A stretch of 64,000 nucleotides of DNA, taken from positions 730,892,300-730,956,299 of the forward strand of contig CM062812.1 in assembly GCA_031772625.1 (NCBI GenBank). Direction: 5' to 3'. The notes below the pieces were generated by a model that saw nothing but the letters and a program-made list of their open reading frames with translations, did not search any database and had not been told where the DNA came from. Positions 54,701-64,000 of this stretch are shown here, piece by piece (position 1 is the first letter of the stretch; each line of letters starts with the position of its first letter). Both the position numbers and the translations under genes were made by a program. The stretch is from Pinus tabuliformis. Taxonomy: Eukaryota > Streptophyta > Pinopsida > Pinales > Pinaceae.

Positions 54701-56467
54701 AGTGATGTTGAATCCTTCAGCAGTCATCCTTGGTCAACACGGACCAAAATGTGGACCTTTGGAGATACACGATGATATCAATGTACCATAGATCAAGGGT
54801 GCTAATCAGGAAAAGGGTCTCATCTCGAAGTTGTTCACCTGCACCAATGAGGAGAGACTTGCAGGGAAGGGAACAAATCAATTCAACAAAAACAAGTGAC
54901 TTCTTAGATTTGGTTGTAGTGAAGATCAAATTGAATTCTTGTAGGATCATGATCCATTTAGAATATTTCCCCCACAACAACTAACGAGTTAGGATATAGA
55001 TCATGGGGTTGCATTTATAAATCACTGTAGTCATGCAGAAAAGGATATAGTGCCGAAAGCATTGAACATCCTGAATGGCAGCCAAAGCTAACTTCTCGAC
55101 ATGTGCATAACACGTTTTAGTGTCAAGGAGATTCTGACTAAGGTAGTAGATTACATGTTCATTGCCTTCGTCATCGTCTTAGACCAAGACCATAGCAATG
55201 GTGCTAGGGGCCATGGCTAGGTAAAGGAAGTAATCTCGATAATAGTCTAGCAGATGCAACATAGGAGCACTTACGAGCATGGGCTTGAGATCATCAAAAG
55301 ATTTTTGGGCCAACTCATCCCATTCAAAGGGTGTTCCTTGTTTGAGCAACTAGATAAATCCTATAGCTTTCCCAACATAGTTGGGTATAAAACGATGGAG
55401 AAATTTGGCCTTTTCTTATAGGCTCTGGAGTTGGTGCAATCAGGATGGAGGGGGTAAATTTACAATGGCCTCGAATATTAGCAGATCCAGGCGAATACCG
55501 TCCTTGGAAATGATGAATTTGAGGAGTCATCCTGATTCTACATAGAAAGCACATTTGTGTGGGTTTAATCGAATGTTATAGTGTCTACAGCATAGAAAAA
55601 TCTACCGAAGATGGCGTGGTTGATCTTGGCCCTTACGAGAATGACTGGATAGGTCATCCAAGTAAGGCTAGACAATGTTGTGAATATCATGAAATGCATA
55701 GGACATTTCCTATTGAAACATGGTTGCAACATTTTTTAGGCCGAAAGGGAGCTTCTTGTACATGAACGTACCCTATGGATAGATAGAGGTTGTCTTTTCT
55801 TGATTGGCTGGTGTGATGTTGATCTGCCTATAACTAGAAAACCGTCCTTAAAGGAAAGGATCTCGCTCCTGACACATTCATCAATGATTTGATCAATGAA
55901 GTGAGTAGGATAGTTTTCTTTAGGACAGGCATGATTGAGATCTCGATAATCCATGCAAACATGAATCATACCTTGTTTTTTAGTCACCAGGACAATATTG
56001 GATACCCAGTCTGTAAGGGGGATGGGATAGATGAACCCAACTTTGAGAAGCTTTTCAACTTCACCCTTAATAGCAATGACCTTCCTAGGGTGCATCAGGC
56101 AAAGCCATTGGCGAACGGGATTTGCATGCGGATACATTAATATTTCTTGCACTACAATGCTAGGATCAATATCAGGCATTTCTTCATAGTACCATGCAAA
56201 CACATCATGAAATTCTTGAAATAGATGAGTATATGTGTTGATCTCATTCGGAGAACAATTTACCCCAATACGAACGTGTTCAATGATACCGAGTTTGACG
56301 GAAATGTCAATTGGCATCGTTTGGGTAATATTACCCAGGATTCCTTCCGACCATACTTCATGAGTAACAATTGGCGGGGGAAACAAAGAAGAGGAATCTT
56401 CGAAAGTGGTACACATGACCACCGATGAGGCAAGAACAAGGAGCGATGATGAGTATCGATCCATCAT
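54701..56467 (-). pseudogene. pol: Tat-2 reverse transcriptase and RNase H
   Basis: RT N-terminal part is open from 56467 to 55736: EVEKLLKVGFIYPIPLTDW, VTKKQGMIHVCMDYRDLNHA, FIDQIIDECVRSEILSF. These are hallmarks of Tat RTs. The active site YLDDL is read at about 55650-55664 after a frame change. RNase H text with LWGKYSKWIMILQEF and KSKKSLVFVELICSLP closes the region (54717-54980). Multiple stops. Confidence 0.75.
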
Positions 56468-57300
56468 GGTTCCTTGAGAGACATAAATTCCATGATACCT
56501 TCATTAGCAAGGAAGGTCTTAGATAAGTGATTAGGTGATTCCAAAGTGCCAAGCCATAGTGATTGAGAGTATGTATTGGAAGAGGTCTTTGACATATGAA
56601 AATCAGGGGATGCAGAGTTTGAAGCTGAAACAATTTCCACGTAATTGACTTCAGCGGGACTAAGCAACATAACCTTGCCCCAAGTATCAACAAGATCTGG
56701 TGCAGGTATGACCCAAGGATCAGATTTGACCGAGATCATGTTTACAAAGGCAACAAGAGGAGGTGGGTGTGGAAAAATTCCCATTAAGTCAAAAATCTTT
56801 GAAAATACCTACGGCCACACTCTCATAGGGAGCACTAGTGTGCTTGACATATGTAACATTGCCAATTGAGGAGGAAGAGGCAAAGAAAGACAGGTGGTTG
56901 ACGGTGACAGTCTTCCCTTCATGGGGAAAACAAATCACATGAAATAAAGAGGAGGCCACGGCATGAATGGCATGGGTCCAACTTCGACTTAGTAGAAGAT
57001 TATAATTGAGATTGGCATCAACAATTTCTCCTTCAACTTGCACTGTCCTTCCTTCCAGGGTGATGGAAAGGTTAGGTAAGACATTGAAGGGTCATGAATC
57101 ACGCCCATCGAAAGCTTCCAAAGTTTTCAGAGATTCGTTCAGTGCAAGAGAACCAATAGCCTTCCAACATGCAGTTGACATGATGTAGGTGGAAACACCT
57201 TCATCGATGACAGTCTAGTGGATGGTCTTCTGATTAATGATTACCTAAATAAGAAAGGAAATCTAATGACGGAGCTGTGGAACATGGTTCTCTAGATCAA
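56468..57300 (-). pseudogene. Tat-2 protease and linker
   Basis: The protease site reads VIDEGVSTYIMS at about 57180-57215 on the minus strand; DEG replaces DSG/DTG, as usual in Tat elements. The C-terminal part VDANLNYNLLLSRSWTHAI is in 56789-57043. The linker 56464-56784 leads into RT. Confidence 0.65.
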
Positions 57301-59218
57301 AACATATGAAATAGGAATCAGTGGGATCAATGCCTCCAGTAGCTGACAACAAAGATTTCTATTGTGATGGGTAGCTTTGGAGTACCTCGAGTATCGACAC
57401 GACTGATGGTGCCTGAGCCAGATACTCAATAATATTGTAGTGCTGAGAAGCTCGGGCTTTGGGATTATACGAAGATTTCCACAGCACACCTTGAGAGGGT
57501 GGCCTCATAGCGGAATCACGATTACGGTGCTCGATATGAAGAAGGCTAGAACTTGAGGTAGAAGAAGAAGGTGTGGCTTCTTTCTCCTTCCCAGCTACCG
57601 AAGCAAGAGTTTGATAATCTTTCTACCTAGTAGCCATATTAATAGGCATGCTCATCATGAACACTTGAGATTTGGAGGAAGTAGATTTGGGTTGGTCTAC
57701 CATTTGGGTCTACTGAGACAGAAATGACTCTTTGAGGACAACAGTGATCCCTTTGAGCAGAAGAATAACTTGGGATCGTCGGGGACCCTGTTTTGGGGCA
57801 TCAGCTTTAGCTTTGCCTTTGCCTTTGTTTTTCCCTTTTGAGAATTTGTCCGCTGTGGTAGACTGGACAGTGTGAACCACTGAGGTTTTACCAGGGCCAA
57901 GTGGATTCTGGGATGAACTATTAGGGACAACATTTTAGACTGACTTTTGTTTGGAAGAAGTTTTAGAAGGGGTTTGTGGTACTGAACTAATAACTCCATT
58001 AGCGGGAGGTACAACTAGTGACTTTGATGCTGCGGGATCAGATGATGGCTACAGAGCATTGGGTTATAACTCGTACAAAGTGCCAGACTCTAAGTAAAAT
58101 AGATCCAAGTACTAGGCACGAGCGATGGTCTGCTCTTCAGCGACGCATCCACCCATAGCTATATCGCAAGCAATTGGGGCCACGAATGATTTGGTGAACC
58201 ATTCAGGGAGCAACTAATTAGCAATATTGAATTTGATCTGGTGAAGTCTACGTCTCCATTCATGGATGTGATCAGAGATGTGTGTCACAATATATTTCTT
58301 AAGCTATGTGAGCGAATAGGTGCCAATTTCATAGTGAAACAACAACTGAAAATGCGTGATGAAAGCCACGGCTAAAGAGTTAAAATAATGGTAAGTACTT
58401 TGAGGTAGCTCGATGTACCACTTTGCTATAGCACCCGTGAGGGTTCATTGGAAAAGAGGGAGATGAATGGAATCATCCATGTATGAGTTCAACAAGCACC
58501 AGAGGTGATATGTCATCAAATGGGCCTGAGGATCTTCTTTAGCTTTCCCATCAAACTTTGGGCAATCACATGATATCCTGGATGGCACCGGAGGCCATTA
58601 TGGCAAAAGAAGGATCGGATCATTCATAAGGCGAGATACATATCGCTACTCGAGTGTAGCCAAGAAAGGAAATTGAGTGTTAAAAGGCATGTGAGATTAA
58701 TAAGCGGGCCCATAGGGAGGGGCCCAACCCTGTTGGTAAGGATTTTGGCCCCACAGTGGGGGATTTTGGCCATATGGCATCTGAGGCTGCCCCCATTGCG
58801 GATTACCTTGACCATAGGGAGGATTTTGACCTTGAATACCTTGGAACTATCCAGCCATAGGTTGTTAATAAGCAACGTATGTGTTAAAAGGGTGTTGAGC
58901 TTGTTGACCTGGGACATATGGATATGGGACTTTCTTTCCTTGAACATATGGGTGATGAACCTATTGTCCCTGAACAAGAGTGTTTTGGACCTGTTATCCT
59001 TGTGCATAAGGTTGATACGCTTGTTTTCCTTGGACATAGGGATTATGTATGTGATGCCCTTGGCTGAAAAGATTATCAACTTGTTGACCTAAGACATTAG
59101 GATTTTGAGCCTGCTCCTATAAGACTTGACCTTGGCCCTGCTCCTGCAAGGGTTGACCTTGCTGATATGTGTACACGGGTTGTTATTGCCCTGTTTGGTT
59201 TTACTCTTACAAGGGTAG
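57301..59218 (-). pseudogene. gag: Tat-2 gag
   Basis: The capsid-like part reads CPKFDGKAKEDPQAHLMTYH, AKWYIELPQSTYHYF and HEWRRRLHQIKFNI at about 58230-58590 (minus). A C-terminal basic patch KGKNKGKGKAKADAP is near 57790-57840. The N-terminal third (58680-59180) is a Gln/Gly/Pro-rich repeat with units like QNPYVQGQQ, each beginning with a YVQG/YAQG phrase. Many stops, mostly at Gln codons (CAA/CAG to TAA/TAG). Confidence 0.7.
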
Positions 59219-60428
59219 ACCTTGATATGATCGTTAATGTCAAATGCACCTTAGGTTAATTGAATTCATTTTAAACTTGATATTGAGTTATGTTTTAGTT
59301 TTCAGGTCTTAGCGATGTGACTCGAAAAACCTTAAATGCAACTAAATGAGACAAGACTCTTTCAATTCGATGAAATGCCTACAAAAGAGAGGGTAGAAAC
59401 TACTCAATCAAATGCAAACAATCAAGCAACTGAAAACGAAATGATCTTTCACTACCTTACTTTTTCAAAAATAAACTAAAGAAAAGTGCATTCCAATTCC
59501 TAATTTCTTGAAAAGCACGTATCTATTAGTCCCTTCAAAAGAAAAATTTCTCTTCCTTTTTCGAATGCCGATGCAATTCTAGTCTTTTAATGATGCAAAT
59601 TATCATAGCACAATGATTTAACAAGCTAGAATTTCATACTTTTTCATGAAACAAACTTTTCACATATAATCTTTCAATGAAAAAGTTCTCGAGACAATAA
59701 GCTCTTCAAGAAGATGAACACATGAAAAAATAAACTCATTCAGACTAATGGGACACTGACTTTACCGCACACAAGGCAAACAACATAATCCATGTCGGAA
59801 AAGAAACGTTTAGGCAAGCAAACAAAAATTTTTCAAACTTGTGTAAAAAAGGTCAAAGTCGTAAAAGGACCAAAAACAAAATGCAAAGAGTAAGCACACC
59901 TACAACCAAACTTATTGAGCTCATAAATTGTTGAATGGACGACCAACTAGATGTCCTAGTGTCGCTGGCCACTCAATGACTCAATCAATCAAGCAGAAAG
60001 ATGATAAGCCATCAAGCAAACAAAGCCAAATGAAAAATAGATTTCTAACCAGGGAGAAAATGGTCGAAAAGGCTTATGGGGTCAAAATCACAAGAGCAGG
60101 ACATGCTAGCCAAGATTGGGGTTAAGCCCTAATCTTCACTTATAGGCATCGACACAACTGCCTAACTGACAACAAGTGCCAGAGGCTGGTCAGCATGACT
60201 GTTTCTCAGCAACTCATGCTGATCGGTGCAACTATCAGAGAATTAAGTGTGCTGATCAAGGGAGCTCAGGAAAAAATAAAATATGTTGAAATATGGACCA
60301 GATCTGTTACTATGAATTTTAGACTCAAACTAATAAGTATGAGAAAAGAAATAGAACCAAAGGAAAAACATGGAACTAGAAAAGTTCTCACGAAATCATG
60401 AAATCCAAGACAGAAAAAAGGATTGGGA
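59219..60428 (-). mobile_element. Tat-2 leader, nearly identical to 952-2173
   Basis: Matches the Tat-1 leader with about 3% substitutions and a few small deletions. No conserved ORF. Confidence 0.7.
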
Positions 60429-60446
60429 TCCCTAGCGAAGTCACTA
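60429..60446 (-). promoter_or_regulatory. Primer-binding site of Tat-2
   Basis: The minus strand reads TAGTGACTTCGCTAGGGA, the Tat-1 site with one more transition. Confidence 0.65.
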
Positions 60447-60449
60447 ATT

Positions 60450-61636
60450 TTTGGTGAAGTAAAATTATAAGTGTAGACATAAATGAATTCCTCTAGCCCG
60501 ATGATGGGTCTAGCCACAATAGATACATTCTATGGAATATTTCCTTAGATTAGATACATTCTATGGAATATGTCCTTGCTTGCTCGCTCCAGCTATCTCT
60601 CGCTTTCTTCTTCAAGTACCCGAAACAAGTAAAAAACAACAGACAACAAAAGTGGTAATAAACAAATTGTAATTCAACCTACTTCACAACTCAAGAAACA
60701 TTAAGCCATGAATATGTAAGACGACAGATCATATAGGAAATCAATCAATAGTTTCATATATTAATATCAAAGAGAGATTACAACCATTTATCTTGATGTT
60801 GCAGTCCTCCTCTGACAAGACTAGGTTCCCACATACTTCTGCTAGCATTCCATGATGGCCTCAATCAAAAATATTTTTAAGTATCTTCCCTTTAGGCTTC
60901 ACTCCAAACCAAATCACACTTCTCCCTCACACAACTAGATAGCTACAACTAGTAATATCTTGTTATCTACTCCAAATCAAGGTAGCATTAACATACTAAT
61001 ATCAACACTAGCCTGTGCTTGGGAAGAAGGGAGGTTTATATAGGAAAAATGGATGGGAGATGGAGCCTCTTCTCATTGGAGAAGGTCTCATCTCTTGAAG
61101 TAGTTCCATGATTATAGGGGAAAAGAGCCCAAACTGTCATCCTCGACCCCATTCAGCCAAGCCATTTACCAGACATTAGTTATGAAGATTCTAGAGTTAG
61201 AAGCTTCAACTCCTAATTTAAAAAACATTCCATAACAGGACCAGTGCGAATGGAACATAGCTCAGTCAATCCATTCGGTGCAAGGGATAGTTCTAATCAT
61301 TTCACATCAGCATGGGGGAGACAAAGGTCATTAGCCTTGGTATTGTAAACTGGGAAAAACAAAAGTTTCAGGGGAAATGGTGCAAAAAGGGAATTTATCT
61401 ACTCATGAAGAGGGACACAATGGGAGTTTCTTCATGAAGGCAAAGCATGTAGGGTTCATTGTAGAGGTCCTCTAGGATCAAGGAATGGGGAATATAGGGA
61501 TAGTGACAAAATTTTGTTTAAAAAACTCCGAAATCAACTTACCATGCTGAGTTGAAGGAACACAAATGTGGCTTAGGTAGCCTAATAATATGTTCTATAG
61601 GTTGAAGTCTCGTACTTGCTTGCCATCTACCAACTT
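60450..61636 (-). mobile_element. 5' LTR of Tat-2
   Basis: Matches 2195-3412 except for an internal deletion of about 50 bp near 60545. It keeps the TATA box near 61035-61042. As on the left, the LTR runs straight into a LARD LTR start at 61637. Confidence 0.65.
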
Positions 61637-61876
61637 TGTGACAACCTTGGTTAAAAATCCATGCAAAAATATATAAGACCACTATCATGGGACACATATT
61701 TCAACCTAAATGGTGGGAAAAACATCCTAGTGGGTGTCCATTATGGCTAAGGAAACTGGCAAAGGAAATGGAAAAGGCTTTGGAAAGGAATGAGGCATTT
61801 ACTAGAATTTATGTATGAAAATAAAGGAAATTAGGAGAAAAGGAAGTTGAAATGTCACAGGTTGCATGTGAGGAGG
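61637..61876 (+). mobile_element. Second copy of the LARD LTR start
   Basis: TGTGACAACC onward matches 3413-3660 (about 96%, with one short deletion) and the older 17199/32343 copy less well. It is cut at 61876 by Tat-3. Confidence 0.75.
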
Positions 61877-62903
61877 TGTTATAGACATTTTTGGGCACTA
61901 CAACCCCAAGAATAAATGTCCATAAACCAAGGGCTCCTAAGTCCCTAAAGGTGTTGTTCCAACCCCTAAAAGAACAAGGTCAACTGATTACAGCATCTCC
62001 CAAAAGTTCTCCATGAAAGACTACTTAGAATTGTTCAAAACTGGATCATTTCACTTGCTCCATGGCCAGGGTGCGATGCATCCCACCTAATACACATGGG
62101 AATTGCGATGCATGTTGAAAAGCCCTTCTATGGGGTGTGATGGATGAGAAAAGACAAGTGGCAGAGACATTTTGCGAGGTGGATGATCATGGAATCTTCC
62201 AGAAACTTCTGCTATGGCACTTGCCTCTCAGAATCGCCCAAGGATGAGTAAGAGATCAATGAGATCTCCAAGTGGAATCAAGAACTATTAGAGAGAAGAC
62301 ACTAATCAAAAACCTAGAGCTGACTCACACCTCTGAAAATATCTATATATAGATCTCTCATCCCAGAGATCCAGGGGGTTGGAGGCTGGAATTTTGTATC
62401 TTGTAAGGAAGTGTTGCTGGTTTCTTAGTGCAATACCATAGTGTTGGGTGATCTAAGCTTGTCATGAGGTGAAGAAGGGCTTCTTGCTGAGAGGATGATG
62501 TTGGGTCAAAACAATTGGTTGTAATTCTCTTGGCTCTTTCTTGATTATCAATAAAGATATTCAAGTTTTCCTCCATACACTTGTGTGATTGATCTTTTAT
62601 GCATTTGTGTGGTTAATATACATCTGATCCTATATTTCTTATGATAATAGATCTATGTTCTCGTATAGTGTTATGCTGCTTTGATTCTACAGGTACTCTG
62701 TGAAGCTGGGTACACAAGAAAGCAAGTAGTAAAGGACTATCAGAAGAGAGAGGAATCGAGCAAGGAACCAAGCGCAAGACAAAGGTTGGTCTCCTTTATT
62801 ATTCTCTCATCTATCTCTCATAAAGGAAAACGAAAGTAGTTTTAGTTTGTTTGTTTCTTAGGTAGCTACCAGCCTTAGTGGGATTAGTAGATCTGCATAG
62901 ACA
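61877..62903 (+). mobile_element. 5' LTR of Tat-3
   Basis: About 1.03 kb. The right boundary is set at the CA in GCATAGACA, 18 bp before the primer site; a boundary a few bases away cannot be excluded without the other LTR. Confidence 0.6.
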
Positions 62904-62921
62904 CTATTCCCGGTAAAAAAA

Positions 62922-62939
62922 TGGCGACTCCGCTGGGGA
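62922..62939 (+). promoter_or_regulatory. Primer-binding site of Tat-3
   Basis: TGGCGACTCCGCTGGGGA, the undecayed form of the site in Tat-1 and Tat-2. Confidence 0.8.
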
Positions 62940-64000
62940 ACGAGTATATTGTTTGTTCATCTACATTTTTTTACTTTATAAACTTATAGACAGAGCCTGA
63001 AGTCAAGCCAGCTAGCCTTCGAACTGCATTTGCTATGCAAGTGCAAAGTAGATCAACGCTGCTTCAGTCTATCTCTGGGTTTTGTTTATGAATTAAACGA
63101 TTGATTTACAAGCTCTCTAATTGCCCTCGTGGTGGCTCTAGTAACCTCCTTAGATGTACCCCTGTGATTGATTTACTGATTATCACTTGCTCGGCCTAAA
63201 TACCTGAACTGAACTACAAACTGTGACCCAGAATCCAATCAAAGTCTCGTCCCTGGTCCAGCGCACCATCTGTTCTGTGAACTTCAAATGCATCGCACTT
63301 CCCGAGTGTAGTAGGTGCGTTGCATTTCAGTTTCATTGTGTTACAGGTGCGCTGATCAGACAAGGCCTTGTTCCTAAATTTTGGTTTCTGTGTTCACTCT
63401 TTTCAGCTCTATTCAAGAGTTTTGCTGCCTGTAGTCAGTACACCTTTGTTGAAACCCCTTTCCTTGCTGTTATTCCGCCTCCATTGTGCAAAGAACTGTA
63501 AATGTTTTTATGTATTTTTGAGTCATTTTCAGTTCTCCTTTACAAAGAAGTAGTGTAATTGTACTGTCGTTTCTTGATTTGAAAGTGTCGCAAGTGTCGT
63601 TTTCAGTCATAGAAGAGAATCTGATTGTTCTTGATAGTCGATTACACTGTTACTCTTGTATTTGATTTGAGTTAGTAGTTTTTCAAGTGTCCAAAGCAAG
63701 TTTTCAATTCCAAATAACTAAGTGTCGTCATTGTCCTCATTTTATTTTGAAAAGAAACTTGTTAGTAATTGTCCCTTTGGAAAATAATTCAGATTTGTGC
63801 TTAGCTTTCTTTTTATCATTCACACATTAAGAAGGCTGAAAACAAATACATGCATGTGCATTTGCATTTAGACTGTTTTTTGGTTTGATTTAGGACAGTG
63901 CATATAGTGTGTGCTCTCTGCTCTTTGTTGAAAGAACGCCATTTCTCTTTCCTTAGTAGCTAGGATTTTCATTGCAAAAAGAAGATTAAACGACTGTTTA
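62940..64000 (+). mobile_element. Tat-3 leader
   Basis: No gag motif yet. The 92-codon ORF at 63223-63501 is Cys/Phe/Leu-rich without a known domain and is probably chance, as Tat/Ogre elements have leaders of more than 1 kb. Confidence 0.5.

Larger units (their letters stand above)
46575..61636 (-). mobile_element. Tat-2: Tat-like Ty3/gypsy element, split by Chr
   Basis: Read on the minus strand: LTR (60450-61636), primer site, 1.2 kb leader, gag, protease, RT, RNase H, integrase (first half 53780-54700, second half 47095-47338 beyond Chr) and a second, archaeal-type RNase H (46575-46985). All ORFs carry stops and frameshifts. No matching downstream LTR was found left of 46575, so the element is truncated or the LTR is too diverged to see. 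Without Chr its remaining length is about 8.6 kb. Confidence 0.75.
61877..64000 (+). mobile_element. Tat-3: 5' end of another LTR retrotransposon, runs off window
   Basis: An LTR starting TGTTATAGAC is inserted in the LARD LTR. It has a TATA-like CTATATATAG at 62342-62351, an AATAAA at about 62550 and a primer site at 62922-62939. The interior continues beyond 64000, so lineage and target duplication (upstream bases GGAGG) cannot be settled. The primer type suggests Tat/Ogre. Confidence 0.75.

Noticed and set aside
62922-62939. tRNA-like sequence
   Set aside because: Primer-binding site of Tat-3, not a tRNA gene.

Overview
The window is plant nuclear DNA made almost entirely of nested LTR retrotransposons. 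I found no host gene, no structural RNA gene and nothing prokaryotic. Three points suggest a large, repeat-rich vascular plant genome, most likely a gymnosperm, though this is inference only: many stacked Ty3/gypsy elements, Tat/Athila-type families with accessory ORFs, and heavy C-to-T decay. For reference I name the elements Tat-1, LARD, Gyp-B, FB, Ath, TRG, Tat-2, Chr, Solo and Tat-3.

Layout, left to right. Positions 1-3412 hold Tat-1, the 5' end of a minus-strand Tat-like element (partial ORF, leader, primer site, LTR). At 3413 begins LARD, an old element with a 2.07 kb LTR and no recognisable coding sequence. Its body has been opened by Gyp-B (5583-11378, decayed gypsy element, TSD TTGTA), by FB (12772-13368, a foldback/MITE-like element) and, inside its 3' LTR, by Ath (17304-32337, minus strand, TSD TTTAT). 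TRG (32530-37620), a gag-only copia-type element, follows about 190 bp downstream in the same LTR. Positions 37621-46311 are unassigned repeat DNA with two decayed accessory ORFs, ending in a 205-bp (TA)n tract. Tat-2 (46575-61636, minus) has its integrase split by Chr (47335-53774, plus, chromodomain gypsy element, TSD GATTT). The first bases of Chr are in turn split by Solo (47339-47789, TSD TTTTT). Tat-2's leader, LTR and the adjoining start of a LARD LTR repeat the arrangement at 952-3660. Tat-3 (61877 to the window end) is inserted in that second LARD LTR.

Best preserved is Ath, a 15 kb Athila-like element with LTRs about 95% alike by eye, a tRNA-Asp-type primer site, one long gag-pol frame broken by a few stops and one frameshift, and a long accessory ORF between integrase and the downstream LTR. 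Its most unusual trait is a short word, GGAACARCA. The word recurs in both LTRs, in a 30-bp coding minisatellite of the accessory ORF, and as both arms of every unit in a 40-bp palindromic tandem array.

Order of events inferred from nesting: Tat-1 and LARD are oldest; Gyp-B, FB, Ath and TRG then entered LARD; the Tat LTR/LARD LTR junction was copied to the right side; Chr entered Tat-2 and Solo entered Chr; Tat-3 entered the copied LARD LTR. All coordinates, identities and counts were read by eye.
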